Source of the DNA: JBCDHN01 sp965224535
GTDB lineage: Bacteria > Verrucomicrobiota > Verrucomicrobiia > Verrucomicrobiales > DEV007
Length of the DNA stretch: 64,000 bases
NCBI GenBank assembly: GCA_965224535.1
Contig: CBDCZR010000043.1
Location: forward strand, 1-64,000
Direction: 5' to 3'
In this document: in pieces, positions 7,639-16,649 of the stretch
Layout: each line of letters starts with the position of its first letter
Position numbering within the stretch: position 1 is the stretch's first letter
Position numbers and translations under genes: made by a program
Notes under the pieces: model-generated
What the model was told of the DNA's origin: nothing
Databases searched by the model: none
The model's input: the letters and a program-made list of their open reading frames with translations, nothing else

Positions 7639-10600
7639 ATGCAGTACGTATTTATTAGTCATGCCAATCGGGATAAAACGCAAAACAGAGAGCACCTTCG
7701 GGCGATTGTCGATGCGCTCACCCAATCGGGCGTCACGGTCTGGATCGACAATCCGGTCAATCTCGGTTATTCGCCGGACGAAGCCGGGTTTCTGCGCATC
7801 CACGCGGGGCGCCCTTATCAGGATGAAATCGACGAGGCGCACGAAGGGGCTGATGCCGTATTAGCGGTGTGGTCGGCCAATGTCGTCGCCAGATTTCCAT
7901 CCGGCGCCCCACACGAAGGACATGTGTTGCGCGATGAAATCGTCAAGGCGCGCGAGCAGGGCAAGCTGATCTGCTGCTGTATCGACGGCACCGATCCGAC
8001 GACCTACCCGCCACCGTTTGATAAGGAGGAGATCCCGGACGTGCGTTCTTCCCAAGCGCTCAATGGGCTGGTCGATGACGTTCTAGGAAAGCAGCGCCCT
8101 CCCTTCTTCCGAAATTTTCGGGAAGACCGCATTAAAGAGTGGTCGGCTCCCGGCTGTGGCGCGAACGACCAATTGTTCACGAAGCTAGCGCTATTGCTCG
8201 ATCGCGGATCCGAGCATGACGAACGATGGGAACCGCAAAAGAAGGACTATGAAACGCTGAAGGCCGTGCTGGACGAGGAACAAAATCAAAAGTATCCCGC
8301 CTTCGTGCTGCTGGGTAGTCCGGGATCGGGCAAAAGCACCCTGCTCCGCCACTTCGATCTTCAGGAAGCCCGCCACGCGCGGGAGCAGGATCCCACTGGC
8401 GAATTGGCATCGCCATTCAGCTACTTTGTTTCACTCCGGGACTATGAGAACGAAGACCGCAGTTCCCCTGACGCTCCCCTGGATTGGCTGAACGAGCGTT
8501 GGGACCGGCATTGGCGCAAAGGGAACCTACAGATACAGCCTTTGGAGGAACTGCTTCAGCGACCGGACTCTTATTTGTTGTTGGATGCGCTCAACGAAAT
8601 GCCGCGTGGCGGGAAAAAGCATGAAAAAAGCTACGAAGATTTGGTCGCGGATTGGAAGGCCTTCATCGCTGAGGTGCGTGACCGCGACTGGAAGTGCCGC
8701 ATCATCATCTCCTGCCGCTCCCTACTTTACAGCAGCAGTCTATCGGCGGCGGGCGAGGAGATGGTGCCGCACATCAGGATCGAACGGCTGGATCCACCAA
8801 CCATCGAAAAATTCCTCGACCACTATGCAGGAGACAAAGCCACGGAGTTGTATGCCCGCATTGAGGATCAGCTCGACCTCTACCAAACGGCCTACTTCTT
8901 GCGCATGCTGGTCGATGTTTTCAAACGGACTGGGCAGGTGCCGCGCGACCGGGCCGCTCTGTTAACGGCGTTTATGCGCATGCTGCTAGCGCGAGAATAC
9001 AATAATGACAATCAAACCATCAGACAGCCCGGCCCGCTCTCAAAGGACGATGTCAGCCGTCTTGACGGTGGCTTGGCTCGTTCCAATGACGGATGGCGCA
9101 CCCCTTACGAATTGCTGGAGCGTGGGCCGTTGTTCAGGCAACTGGGGAAACTTGCTCTTAGTATGCAGAACAAAGGTGGCAAAATCACGACTGGAGAGCG
9201 CTTGCAGCTTAAACTCGACCACGAGGTGGCGCTCGAGGAGTTGGCGCCGGAGCTTGGCGTCGAGGAAGATGCCCGCGTCATATTGCGGGCAGCATGCGAA
9301 CTCTCAATCCTCGAACACAACCGAAGTGCATCCACAGTGGAATTCGCCCACCAGTTAATCCAGGAATTCTTTGCTGGCCGCCGGCTAGCCGAGACATTTG
9401 ACGCGCGGCTAGTGCGGGTTGGCTGGCGGAACTCAGATGTCGACGAACTCGTGCCGGTAAACACCAGCGATCCACTCCCGCCAGCCGACACTACGGGATG
9501 GGAGGAGAGCACCCTGTTCGCAGTGCAGATGGCTGAAGATCGCGAGAGGTTTATCCGAGATTTGATGGAGGCGAACTTGCCGCTCGCAGGCCGCGCCGCC
9601 GCAGAGGTGCGCGTAGCGGATTTCCAGAGCCGTGATAGTGGCGAACCCACCGGAAGGCAGCCACTGACTGATGTGCTGATGGAGGAACTACGCGACAAAC
9701 TACGATCTCGGATGAACGACTGCCGCGGCGTCCTGCGAGCCCGAATCTCTGCCGGAAAAGCGCTGGGCGACCTGGGCGATTCCCGTTTCACTGAGCGGCC
9801 CTGCACAGGCGGCTTCAAAGTACTAACGCCGCCTCTTTTGCGGGTGGACCAAGGAACCTATCGCATCGGGCAGAATGATTCCCAACACCGATTCGAGAAA
9901 CCACGCCACTCTGTCCATCTCAAGGCGTTCAACATTTCACAATTCCCAGTCACCAATGCGGAGTGGAAACGCTTCATGCAGGATGGTGGATACGAGGATG
10001 AACAATGGTGGCAGACCAAAGCATCCAAATTGTGGTGGAGCGGTGAAACCACCCACGCTGCGCGCACGGTGCAGTGGTATGCGTTTCGCTTCATGCTGCT
10101 TGAGAACCGTGATTATATCGACTCCAAGCTCGAGATTCGCGACATTAGCGAAAAAATAGCCGAAGATCAGCGCAAGGCGCGTGACAAAACCCATGACGAA
10201 TTTGCAGCCTCTGTGAAAACGGATTTTGCAGGAGGGCGTCACGTCGAGCCACGCCGCTGGCGAGATCAAAACTTCGACAATCCTCTGCAGCCAGTCGTCG
10301 GTATCAGCTGGTACGAAGCGAGCGCTTATTGCGCCTGGCTTTCCGCCCGTACTGGGGAGAGCTGGCGCTTGCCAACCGAGGCGGAATGGGAGGCGGCCGC
10401 ACGCCTCGGAAGATCTGGGAGAGCCATATATCCTTGGGGCTGTGACTTCGATCAGACACGCTGCAACACGTTTCGAAGTCACGTCCGTGCGACCACCCCG
10501 GTAGGCCTCTACCTGGACGCGCCAGAGGGGCGTCTCGCCGTACTCGCCAAGTTATTTCGCAAGAAACCTTCACTCGAACTTGCCGACATTAGCGGCAACG

Positions 10601-10932
10601 CCTTTGAATGGACTTCCTCGTGCTACGACAAAGACCGCTTTCGCTATCCCTACCGTCCCGATGATGGACGCGAGAACGCGGAGGATGAGCCTGGACGCGA
10701 TGACGAAGCCAGCAAGGCCATGGTGAAGGAGCTTCGGAAGCGTGCGCAGGATGAGAATTGGAACGAAGCAAGGTTGAATCAGTCCATTGAAGTGGCCCGT
10801 TACTTCCCGCGCGTGCTGCGCGGGGGCTCGTTCTACTACTGGCCTGACGAGGCGCGCATGTCGTTTCGCCTGCGCTTTCACCCTGGCTATCACAATCAAT
10901 CGACCGGTTTCCGCCTCGTGCGGGAGGTGTGA
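7639..10932 (+). CDS. TIR-NACHT NTPase with C-terminal FGE/SUMF1-type (C-type-lectin-fold) domain
   Basis: About 1,097 residues; ATG 7639 is chosen because AGAGAGAA lies just upstream and the TIR domain starts at once. Residues 1-150 are a TIR domain (YVFISHANRD, VTVWID, RDEI with likely catalytic Glu100). Residues 200-400 are a NACHT/STAND NTPase: Walker A GSPGSGKST at 226-234 and Walker B LLLDALNE at 313-320. A helical signalling region follows (EFAHQLIQEFFAGRRLAE). From about residue 735 there is a formylglycine-generating-enzyme-like domain: GTYRIGQND, FPVTNAEWKRFM, VVGISWYEASAYCAWLS, LPTEAEWEAAAR, ISGNAFEWTSS, and RVLRGGSF through GFRLVREV at the very end. TIR domains commonly cleave or cyclise NAD+. 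NACHT proteins in bacteria act in phage defence or regulated cell death. The FGE domain at the C-terminus is the usual sensor position and the usual site of DGR-type diversification. It converges on the DNA-modification operon with a 3-bp gap. Confidence 0.85.
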   Translation: MQYVFISHANRDKTQNREHLRAIVDALTQSGVTVWIDNPVNLGYSPDEAGFLRIHAGRPYQDEIDEAHEGADAVLAVWSANVVARFPSGAPHEGHVLRDEIVKAREQGKLICCCIDGTDPTTYPPPFDKEEIPDVRSSQALNGLVDDVLGKQRPPFFRNFREDRIKEWSAPGCGANDQLFTKLALLLDRGSEHDERWEPQKKDYETLKAVLDEEQNQKYPAFVLLGSPGSGKSTLLRHFDLQEARHAREQDPTGELASPFSYFVSLRDYENEDRSSPDAPLDWLNERWDRHWRKGNLQIQPLEELLQRPDSYLLLDALNEMPRGGKKHEKSYEDLVADWKAFIAEVRDRDWKCRIIISCRSLLYSSSLSAAGEEMVPHIRIERLDPPTIEKFLDHYAGDKATELYARIEDQLDLYQTAYFLRMLVDVFKRTGQVPRDRAALLTAFMRMLLAREYNNDNQTIRQPGPLSKDDVSRLDGGLARSNDGWRTPYELLERGPLFRQLGKLALSMQNKGGKITTGERLQLKLDHEVALEELAPELGVEEDARVILRAACELSILEHNRSASTVEFAHQLIQEFFAGRRLAETFDARLVRVGWRNSDVDELVPVNTSDPLPPADTTGWEESTLFAVQMAEDRERFIRDLMEANLPLAGRAAAEVRVADFQSRDSGEPTGRQPLTDVLMEELRDKLRSRMNDCRGVLRARISAGKALGDLGDSRFTERPCTGGFKVLTPPLLRVDQGTYRIGQNDSQHRFEKPRHSVHLKAFNISQFPVTNAEWKRFMQDGGYEDEQWWQTKASKLWWSGETTHAARTVQWYAFRFMLLENRDYIDSKLEIRDISEKIAEDQRKARDKTHDEFAASVKTDFAGGRHVEPRRWRDQNFDNPLQPVVGISWYEASAYCAWLSARTGESWRLPTEAEWEAAARLGRSGRAIYPWGCDFDQTRCNTFRSHVRATTPVGLYLDAPEGRLAVLAKLFRKKPSLELADISGNAFEWTSSCYDKDRFRYPYRPDDGRENAEDEPGRDDEASKAMVKELRKRAQDENWNEARLNQSIEVARYFPRVLRGGSFYYWPDEARMSFRLRFHPGYHNQSTGFRLVREV

Positions 10933-10935
10933 CAA

Positions 10936-11799
10936 TCAACTCCCCTCCTTGTCGTCCCGCGCGGACCCAATCTGCACGGCGCCGCGGGCGACCATCTCGG
11001 CTTCGGTGAGCAGGAGAAACTGGCGCAGGTCGCGGATGTCGTCGAGAATTGGCTCGGCGCGGCGGTCGGCGGCGATGTGTTCGAGGATGTTGTCTCGCGA
11101 TGCTTTCATTGGGCCGCTGGCCTTGTCCAAATCCGGTAGGTCGAGGTCGATTTGCTGCTCCTGAGGCGGTGCAACTTCGGTGGTGACGCGCTGTTTGATG
11201 CGGTCCCATTTGCGGGCGAAAATCATGAAGGCGCCGATCCCGCCGTTTCGCCGCCAACTGTCTCCGTAGTCCGTTTCCTTCTCTTCAATGGCACGGACGT
11301 CATCGTCGGCGATCGGCTGGAGTTGGTCGAGGAAGCCACGGTCGCTGTCGGCGCCACCGGTGAGTTCGCGGGCGCGCACTTCGGCTTCGCCGAGCATGAG
11401 GTAGCGGCGTAAATCCCGGATGTCGTCGATGATTCCGTGGACCGCCGAATCGGCGGCGATGTGCTCGAAGATATCGTAGGGACTGGCGCCCGCTTGGCCG
11501 AATTGCGCGGGGATGTCTTCAGCCGCGCGTTTCTCGACGCGCTCCCACTTGCGCAGCAGCATGTGAAAGGTGTCGACGCCACCGCGCAGTTTCCAACTGA
11601 TGCCGTAAGACTTCTCGGCGTTGATCAGCCCTTGCACGTCGCTGGCGGCGACCTCCCTGAGATAGCGCAGATAGCCGCTGGAGCCAGGTTTCTGACGCGC
11701 TGTATGGATGCGGTCGGCGAGCGCGATGAAGCCTTCCAGCATTTCGTCGTCGCAGTCCGCGAGCCGGTCGAGCAAGGTCTTGCTGGCATCTTCACTCAC
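10936..11799 (-). CDS. tandem-duplicated DUF1599/Nmad1-like (MazG-like helical) protein
   Basis: The GTG start at 11799 overlaps the stop of the ThyA-like gene (GTGA), giving 287 residues. Two internal copies share the pattern YG-SW--RGG----(L/A)RKW-R(V/I) followed by (D/N)I-EHIAAD and I(I/L)DDIRDLR-(Y/F)L(M/L)L-EAE: first copy around residues 67-160, second around 195-280. The YGxSW plus DDIRDLRRYL layout recalls DUF1599 (nucleotide modification associated domain 1) and the all-alpha NTP-pyrophosphatase group. This is my reading of motifs, not a database match. In phages such domains sit next to thymidylate-synthase homologues and base-hypermodification enzymes, exactly as here. Likely job: nucleotide pool hydrolysis or sensing for the modified base. 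Confidence 0.6.
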   Translation of the reverse strand: MSEDASKTLLDRLADCDDEMLEGFIALADRIHTARQKPGSSGYLRYLREVAASDVQGLINAEKSYGISWKLRGGVDTFHMLLRKWERVEKRAAEDIPAQFGQAGASPYDIFEHIAADSAVHGIIDDIRDLRRYLMLGEAEVRARELTGGADSDRGFLDQLQPIADDDVRAIEEKETDYGDSWRRNGGIGAFMIFARKWDRIKQRVTTEVAPPQEQQIDLDLPDLDKASGPMKASRDNILEHIAADRRAEPILDDIRDLRQFLLLTEAEMVARGAVQIGSARDDKEGS

Positions 11800-12827
11800 C
11801 ACTTCTTGCGCCGTTGCAGCCACTCGCGCCCGGCACGCTGCCAATCGGTTGCTTCGCAGCGGTCTAGCCATTGATTGGCTTCGTCTCGATTTTTGCGCTC
11901 TTTGTAGGCAAAGATCGCTTGATACATGGGCGTGGCGACATCGTGGAAGAACGGATTGCGCCAAGCGGCCCCCGGCGCTTCATCCCAGTCTTGCGGCGTC
12001 AACGCATCGGGCGGGTTATCAAACCAGCGCTGAAGCTCGGAGTCGAATGCCTCCGGCACGGCGACTAGCGGAAAGACACGAACCTCATCTTTCGCGTAGG
12101 GATCACCCTCGTAGCGTTCGCCGAGATCGGCCACTTTGCCCCAGGTGGTGTCGTAGGCATGGAAGCTATCGCTCATTTGGCGATAGGCGCCCACGGCGAC
12201 GCCGATGCGCGCGGCCATGTATTCCTGCAACACGGAGAAGTGCACCGCGTTGGCGCCATAGCAGCCCCACACCATGTCGTTGGAGCGATTGGTAACGAGC
12301 ATGTTGAGCCGGCCATCGCGAACTTTGAACATCGCTTGGGTATTGCAGGCCAGGTCGTTGCTTTTTACGGCGAGATCGGCCCGGGCGTCCCAAATCTGCA
12401 GCAAAGCCCGGCGGCTGTCGGGATCGGCTTTCAGGAGATCGGCGATCGCGGTCAGTTGGTCGGTCGATGAGGCGTCGTCGGGTGTCTTCAGCTCGAACTG
12501 ATTGCGCCAACGATAGCCGTAGGCCGCGTTAAAGATGACGCCATCGTCGGAAAACTCAGCCATACGCGGCAGGATGCGCTTCAACCAGGCAACGTCGCGT
12601 CGCCCCGCCAACATCCACAACGATTCGAGCAGATGGAAGAAGGGATTGGCGTCGCGCACCTTGTCGAAGAGGACACGCTCGGTGGGGCGCTCGTAGATGG
12701 TGCATACCGGTTCGGGATGCTCGAGTGTGTTCCCATTGCGGCTAGCTTGCTGGATAGCATCGGCATGCATGAGCGCGACGCCCTTGACCAGGGCATCGTT
12801 GACGTTTCGGGCGCGGATAACTTGCAT
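11796..12827 (-). CDS. thymidylate synthase-family protein, possible dUMP hydroxymethylase
   Basis: The ATG at 12827 overlaps the preceding stop (TGATG), giving 343 residues. ThyA-fold landmarks are clear: NPFFHLLESLWMLAGR, FNAAYGYRWR, the nucleophile Cys161 in DLACNTQ (the usual PCH motif is changed to ACN), RSND at 181-184, an Asn at about 193 matching the dUMP-discriminating Asn of ThyA, and the FHAY dUMP-binding motif. The enzyme should transfer a one-carbon unit from methylenetetrahydrofolate to C5 of dUMP. Whether it makes dTMP or 5-hydroxymethyl-dUMP cannot be read directly. The altered active-site motif and overlap with a hypermodification-type gene favour the hydroxymethylase. It is not a typical housekeeping thyA, being longer and divergent. 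Confidence 0.75.
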   Translation of the reverse strand: MQVIRARNVNDALVKGVALMHADAIQQASRNGNTLEHPEPVCTIYERPTERVLFDKVRDANPFFHLLESLWMLAGRRDVAWLKRILPRMAEFSDDGVIFNAAYGYRWRNQFELKTPDDASSTDQLTAIADLLKADPDSRRALLQIWDARADLAVKSNDLACNTQAMFKVRDGRLNMLVTNRSNDMVWGCYGANAVHFSVLQEYMAARIGVAVGAYRQMSDSFHAYDTTWGKVADLGERYEGDPYAKDEVRVFPLVAVPEAFDSELQRWFDNPPDALTPQDWDEAPGAAWRNPFFHDVATPMYQAIFAYKERKNRDEANQWLDRCEATDWQRAGREWLQRRKKW

Positions 12828-13825
12828 CAGGCGGCTTTGCCCCCTCCTCCGGCAGGGTCGAAAAGGGGCAACTGGGCTGGATCGGGTTGTTTGCGTGGCC
12901 TTCCACGCCCCTTCTTCTTGGGTTTGGCTAGCGTCGCTTCCGGGTTTGCACCCCGGTATTTCGAGCGGAGCCGGCCCTGGCCCTGCTTGACACGGAGCCA
13001 TTTGTCCGTTTCGCACAAAGAGTGCTCGATTTCGCGTAACTCAAGTGGCGGGACGAAATCCGGCAGGTTGCTCTTCGATAGATCCAGCAGCTCGCGCATC
13101 TCCACGCAGGCCTGCTCTTGAGACATGCTGCGCTTGTAGGGGCGGCCATGTAAACGGTTGAGTCCGCGAATGGCCCCGGGGCCGGCGACAGCCCAAGTGT
13201 TGATGTCAGGCGCTTCGCGCAGGTAGCGGGTGTGGCGCAAATCCGTGACCACCTCGTAGGCCATAAAATCGCCCCAGCCCCGGAATTGCTTCAGCCAGGC
13301 GTGTATGGCTTGCAGCGTGGGTTGCTCGTTGCTTCGCACGAAACGGTCGTAGAAGTCCTCGCGCTTACGCCAAACATGGCCCACGACGATTTGGGCGGTG
13401 TATTCGGGCTTCGCCATCCCTTTGTAATCTCCTGAGGGAGCGCTAATCATGTATGCCCCGGTGTAGACCTTTTCAGGCTTTCCGTTGGATCCATTACGGG
13501 CCTGGCGGGTTTCGAGCGCGGTTTGAATGGCGTCAGCGTCGTAGGTCTCCTCAGGGAAACCGATCTCCGCCAATGTATCGGGCCAATTAACCTGCCGTGC
13601 GAGGCACATCGCAATCCAGAGATTCTCATTGTCCGCATAGGGCTCACGCCAGTTCTCGCGAATCCAAACCGTGACTTTGTCGATCTCACGGAAGACATTG
13701 CAGAACGAGTATTCGCGAAGCACGGGGTCGTCGGTCCAAGGCGGCGGCTCGCCAGCCGCCTTCTTGAGATAAATGCTATGGCGTTCTGTTATCCAGTCCC
13801 AGAGAGGAGTCGCATCGATGGGCAT
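12827..13825 (-). CDS. putative thymine-base hypermodification protein (ADDT / 5-hmdU kinase helical superfamily)
   Basis: A 332-residue protein with the signature of the alpha-glutamyl/putrescinyl-thymine pyrophosphorylase and 5-hydroxymethyl-dU DNA kinase helical superfamily. The N-terminal motif is ERHSIYLKKAAG and PPPWTDDPVL, then FCNVFREIDKVTVW, LARQVNWPDTL, YTGAYMI, GWGDFMAYEVVTDLRHT, AGPGAIRGLNRL and LCETDKWLR. The C-terminal 50 residues are basic, with an AT-hook-like KKKGRGRPRK that should bind DNA. In phages, relatives act on 5-hydroxymethyluracil in DNA after polymerisation and replace its hydroxyl via a pyrophosphorylated intermediate. It is the first gene of a three-gene operon with 1-bp and 4-bp overlaps. 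No phage structural genes are nearby. Confidence 0.72.
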   Translation of the reverse strand: MPIDATPLWDWITERHSIYLKKAAGEPPPWTDDPVLREYSFCNVFREIDKVTVWIRENWREPYADNENLWIAMCLARQVNWPDTLAEIGFPEETYDADAIQTALETRQARNGSNGKPEKVYTGAYMISAPSGDYKGMAKPEYTAQIVVGHVWRKREDFYDRFVRSNEQPTLQAIHAWLKQFRGWGDFMAYEVVTDLRHTRYLREAPDINTWAVAGPGAIRGLNRLHGRPYKRSMSQEQACVEMRELLDLSKSNLPDFVPPLELREIEHSLCETDKWLRVKQGQGRLRSKYRGANPEATLAKPKKKGRGRPRKQPDPAQLPLFDPAGGGGKAA

Positions 13826-14081
13826 AATGTTAGTATACCTTCAGTCGCCCGCGCGTCCATGAAAGAATTTGCTCGGCAAGATCTCACCGCTTCATGGGCA
13901 TGCGGCCCACGGGCTGGAGCGGCCGAATACGGCTCCAAGTTCGCGGTGACGTATTCGACGAACACTTGTCCGCCGGACTCCAGTTTGCGTGCGGCGGTTT
14001 GGACAATTTCAAGTTCGCTAGTCACGATCACGGCACTCAGGGCATTGTCCCTCGCAGAGCCATAGCGGCAAAATTGTCGCG

Positions 14082-16499
14082 CTATTGCACGAACAAAAAC
14101 TGCTGGGTGTTGAGCAAGGCCCACACCAGCCCTTCGTAGGCTGAGGGTCCAGATTTCTCGATTTCCGCCTGTGCCAGCTTCAGTTCCTGGGCTGTCGGCT
14201 CGCGGGTGAGCATGGCCTGGAAGATCATGCGGATCTTCTCCTCGGGGTTGCCGGCTGAGTGAATGCGCTTGCCGAAAACGGCGAATTCGTTGGTCAACGC
14301 TTCGACGATCGAACCGTTCAGCAAGTTCAGCGCCTGTGGCACGGAGGCGTGGTGGGAGGCGTTTTCGATGACTTCGCGGTCTGATTGGCCGAATTCGCGC
14401 AAAAAATGGCCCCGGCGTGCCGGAGACTCCAATTCCGAGGCGCGCGCCATTTGGGCAACCAGCCTGGAGTAGGTGGTGTAGTCCGCCTTCTTGGCTTTGA
14501 GCCAGTTTTGCTGCTTTTTGCGATCCAAATCCGCCGGTGGCTTGGGAAATTTCGGCTTGGGCAGGCGGGTCAACACTGCTGTGCCGCCGGATTGCGCGCC
14601 CGCAGCCATCGATGGCTGGGAATCCGCGCTTTTCATGGTCATTTCGCTCATGCCTAGCGCGGCCAACAAGTCTTCGCCTTTCACCGCTTGATGCAGTTTT
14701 TTGAAGCCGATTTTCGAGACTACGCGGTTCATTTCGCTCTGCAATTCGCGGTATTCCTGGCGTTTCTTGCCGTAAAGGTCCATGTCGTCGGCTTCGCGAG
14801 CTTTCAGCACCTCTTCGCGGATGGCGTTGATCTTCGGGGTGATGGTGCTGATGGCATCTCCGATTTCCCGGGTCATGGCGATGTATTCGTCGATCGGAAT
14901 CTCCGCTAGGCTGGCGTACATGAGCCGCAGGTTTTCGATGCTGGTGAGCTGCGTTTTAAGGCGCGGCCGATAGCTGTCGGCCTCCGGCAAGGCCAAGCCC
15001 ACGATGGAATCCCAGATTTGTTCCGCGCTCATGCGGCGCAAAACCGGGCCCTGGAAGTAGTAGGGCGCGCCCATCTGGATTTCGCCGGTATCCGCCGTGC
15101 GCTGGTAGGTTTGGGTGTTGTAGAGCACCTTCAGGTAAGCCTTCATGTCGTAGCCCAATTCGCGCACCAGGTCCTCCAGGTAGGTCATCAGTTCCGGGTT
15201 GGAAATTTTGGTCATTTCCGTCAATTCATCCACCGGCTCGAAGAGGCCAACGCCGAAAACTTGCTTCCAAAGACGGTTGGCGATGACTTTGGTGAAGGTG
15301 GGGTTGTCCTTGGAGGTCAGCCACTCCGCGTAAGCGTCGATGGTGCTGTCGGTGATGTTCTCCAGGTCGATGTCGTAGCCAAACATGGTGTCCGCCGTCA
15401 CGACTTCGAACGGCTTGGCGTCGCTGTACTGATAGTCGTGGGGAAGCTTCAATTGCCGTTCCTGCTCGCTGGTGGTGGTGTAGCGCACGCGGCGATAGAG
15501 TTCCTGCTCCGCGGCGCGAATGGAGCGATAGTCCTCCTCAACGCCGCCAAGCGCCTTTTGGCCGTGCTCGACCAAGGCGTAGAACCGCTTTTCCGTCACG
15601 CCAAGCTTGGCCAGCGTTTTGTCCCAGTATTTGCGAGATTTGGCGCGGTCCACGTAGCGCTTGATGTCGCGTTCGCGATAAATCACGGGAAACGACTTTG
15701 CCACGTCCTTGCCCGCCTTCTTTTCGATGGCCTTGCGAAACACCTCCGTGCGTTTGGTGCCGAAGTGGCGGTTCATGGCGGTGCGATTTTCAACGCCGTA
15801 GCCATTGGCGCTCATTCCGAAGCTAAACGCGGCCATTTTGTAGTAATCCATCTGCGTCCACTTATCGAACGGGTGGTTGTGGCATTGGGCGCACTCCAGC
15901 CGCGTGCCCAGGAAGATGCGCACGGTGTTGGACATGTTGTCCAGCGGCATTCCGCGGTCGCGCTGATAGTAGCCGGCGGCGCCGTTATCCCAAATGTGCC
16001 CGCGGCCGCGCACCAACTCATAAGCCATCTTGTCGTAGGGCATGTTTTCGCGCAGCGCCCGCTTGACCCACAATTGATAGGCTGCCTCAGCTTGTGGACC
16101 GCTGCTTCCCAGCCGCTGGTTGATGCGCAGGACGTCAGCCCAGAAATTGTACTGATGGGAGACGTATCCCTCGCTTTCCAGCAGCTTCTCGATGAGCCGC
16201 TCGCGCTTGTTTTCGTATTTTTCAGCGTGAAACGCTTCGGCCTCCTCAATCGTGGGAATCCGGCCGGCGATCGCCAGGAATATCCGGCGCACGAACGTTG
16301 CATCGTCGATGCTGGCGTTTGCCGAGATTTTTTGCTCGTTCAGCTTGGTTTCGACCAGGTAGTCGATGCGCTGTTCCGGGGTCATTTTGGCCAATTTCTT
16401 GGCGTTCAGCGAGCCGGCGGCGTTGCTGACAGCCGGATCGGCCCCGGCCAGCACGAAACTGAAAAGGAGGGCGGAGAGGACGAAAGACGTGGTTTTCAT
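14082..16499 (-). CDS. DUF1549/DUF1553 secreted protein
   Basis: An 805-residue protein with a signal peptide (FVLSALLFSFVLAGADPA). DUF1549 follows (FVRRIFLAIAGRIPTIEEAE, NFWADVLRINQRLG, the cytochrome-like ECAQCHNHPFDKWTQMDYY), then DUF1553 (VIANRLWKQVFGVGLFEPVDE, LKVLYNTQTYQRTAD, LNGSIVEALTNEF). The family is abundant in Planctomycetota and Verrucomicrobiota and usually travels with a DUF1501 partner and with polysaccharide or sulfatase genes; its biochemical role is not settled. Here no DUF1501 gene is adjacent. The CxxCH sequence may bind heme or simply be structural. An insert of charged helices (about residues 540-640) is longer than in the second copy of this family in the window. Confidence 0.88.
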   Translation of the reverse strand: MKTTSFVLSALLFSFVLAGADPAVSNAAGSLNAKKLAKMTPEQRIDYLVETKLNEQKISANASIDDATFVRRIFLAIAGRIPTIEEAEAFHAEKYENKRERLIEKLLESEGYVSHQYNFWADVLRINQRLGSSGPQAEAAYQLWVKRALRENMPYDKMAYELVRGRGHIWDNGAAGYYQRDRGMPLDNMSNTVRIFLGTRLECAQCHNHPFDKWTQMDYYKMAAFSFGMSANGYGVENRTAMNRHFGTKRTEVFRKAIEKKAGKDVAKSFPVIYRERDIKRYVDRAKSRKYWDKTLAKLGVTEKRFYALVEHGQKALGGVEEDYRSIRAAEQELYRRVRYTTTSEQERQLKLPHDYQYSDAKPFEVVTADTMFGYDIDLENITDSTIDAYAEWLTSKDNPTFTKVIANRLWKQVFGVGLFEPVDELTEMTKISNPELMTYLEDLVRELGYDMKAYLKVLYNTQTYQRTADTGEIQMGAPYYFQGPVLRRMSAEQIWDSIVGLALPEADSYRPRLKTQLTSIENLRLMYASLAEIPIDEYIAMTREIGDAISTITPKINAIREEVLKAREADDMDLYGKKRQEYRELQSEMNRVVSKIGFKKLHQAVKGEDLLAALGMSEMTMKSADSQPSMAAGAQSGGTAVLTRLPKPKFPKPPADLDRKKQQNWLKAKKADYTTYSRLVAQMARASELESPARRGHFLREFGQSDREVIENASHHASVPQALNLLNGSIVEALTNEFAVFGKRIHSAGNPEEKIRMIFQAMLTREPTAQELKLAQAEIEKSGPSAYEGLVWALLNTQQFLFVQ

Positions 16500-16649
16500 G
16501 AGTTGAAAAAAGGCGCTTCTGCGCGTCTTCTAGCACCGAATTCCGTGCGCAGAATTCTATCAAGGACCTGCCGCGGCTTTTTTTCGCGAATTTTTCGGTT
16601 TTTTGACCGCCGCACGCGTTTCGCCCGGGGCGCCCTGGCATGACACCGC

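Noticed and set aside
7639..10932. A complete DGR locus
   Set aside because: No reverse transcriptase, accessory gene or template repeat in the window, so only the candidate variable region is reported.
11796..12827. Housekeeping thyA
   Set aside because: Nucleophile context is ACN and not PCH, length is 343, and it overlaps hypermodification-type genes; kept as ThyA-family without a gene symbol.
13826..14081. Gene fragment between the modification operon and DUF1549 (minus-strand ORF to 14124)
   Set aside because: The frame overlaps both neighbours' ends, has no recognisable motif, and is short.
15018..16643. 541-codon plus-strand ORF inside the DUF1549 gene
   Set aside because: It lies antisense to a well-supported gene, has no family resemblance, and arises from GC-rich codon bias. 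The same holds for long antisense ORFs at 20977-22224, 24925-26847, 53947-55068, 55078-56763, 58709-59947 and 62659-63774.
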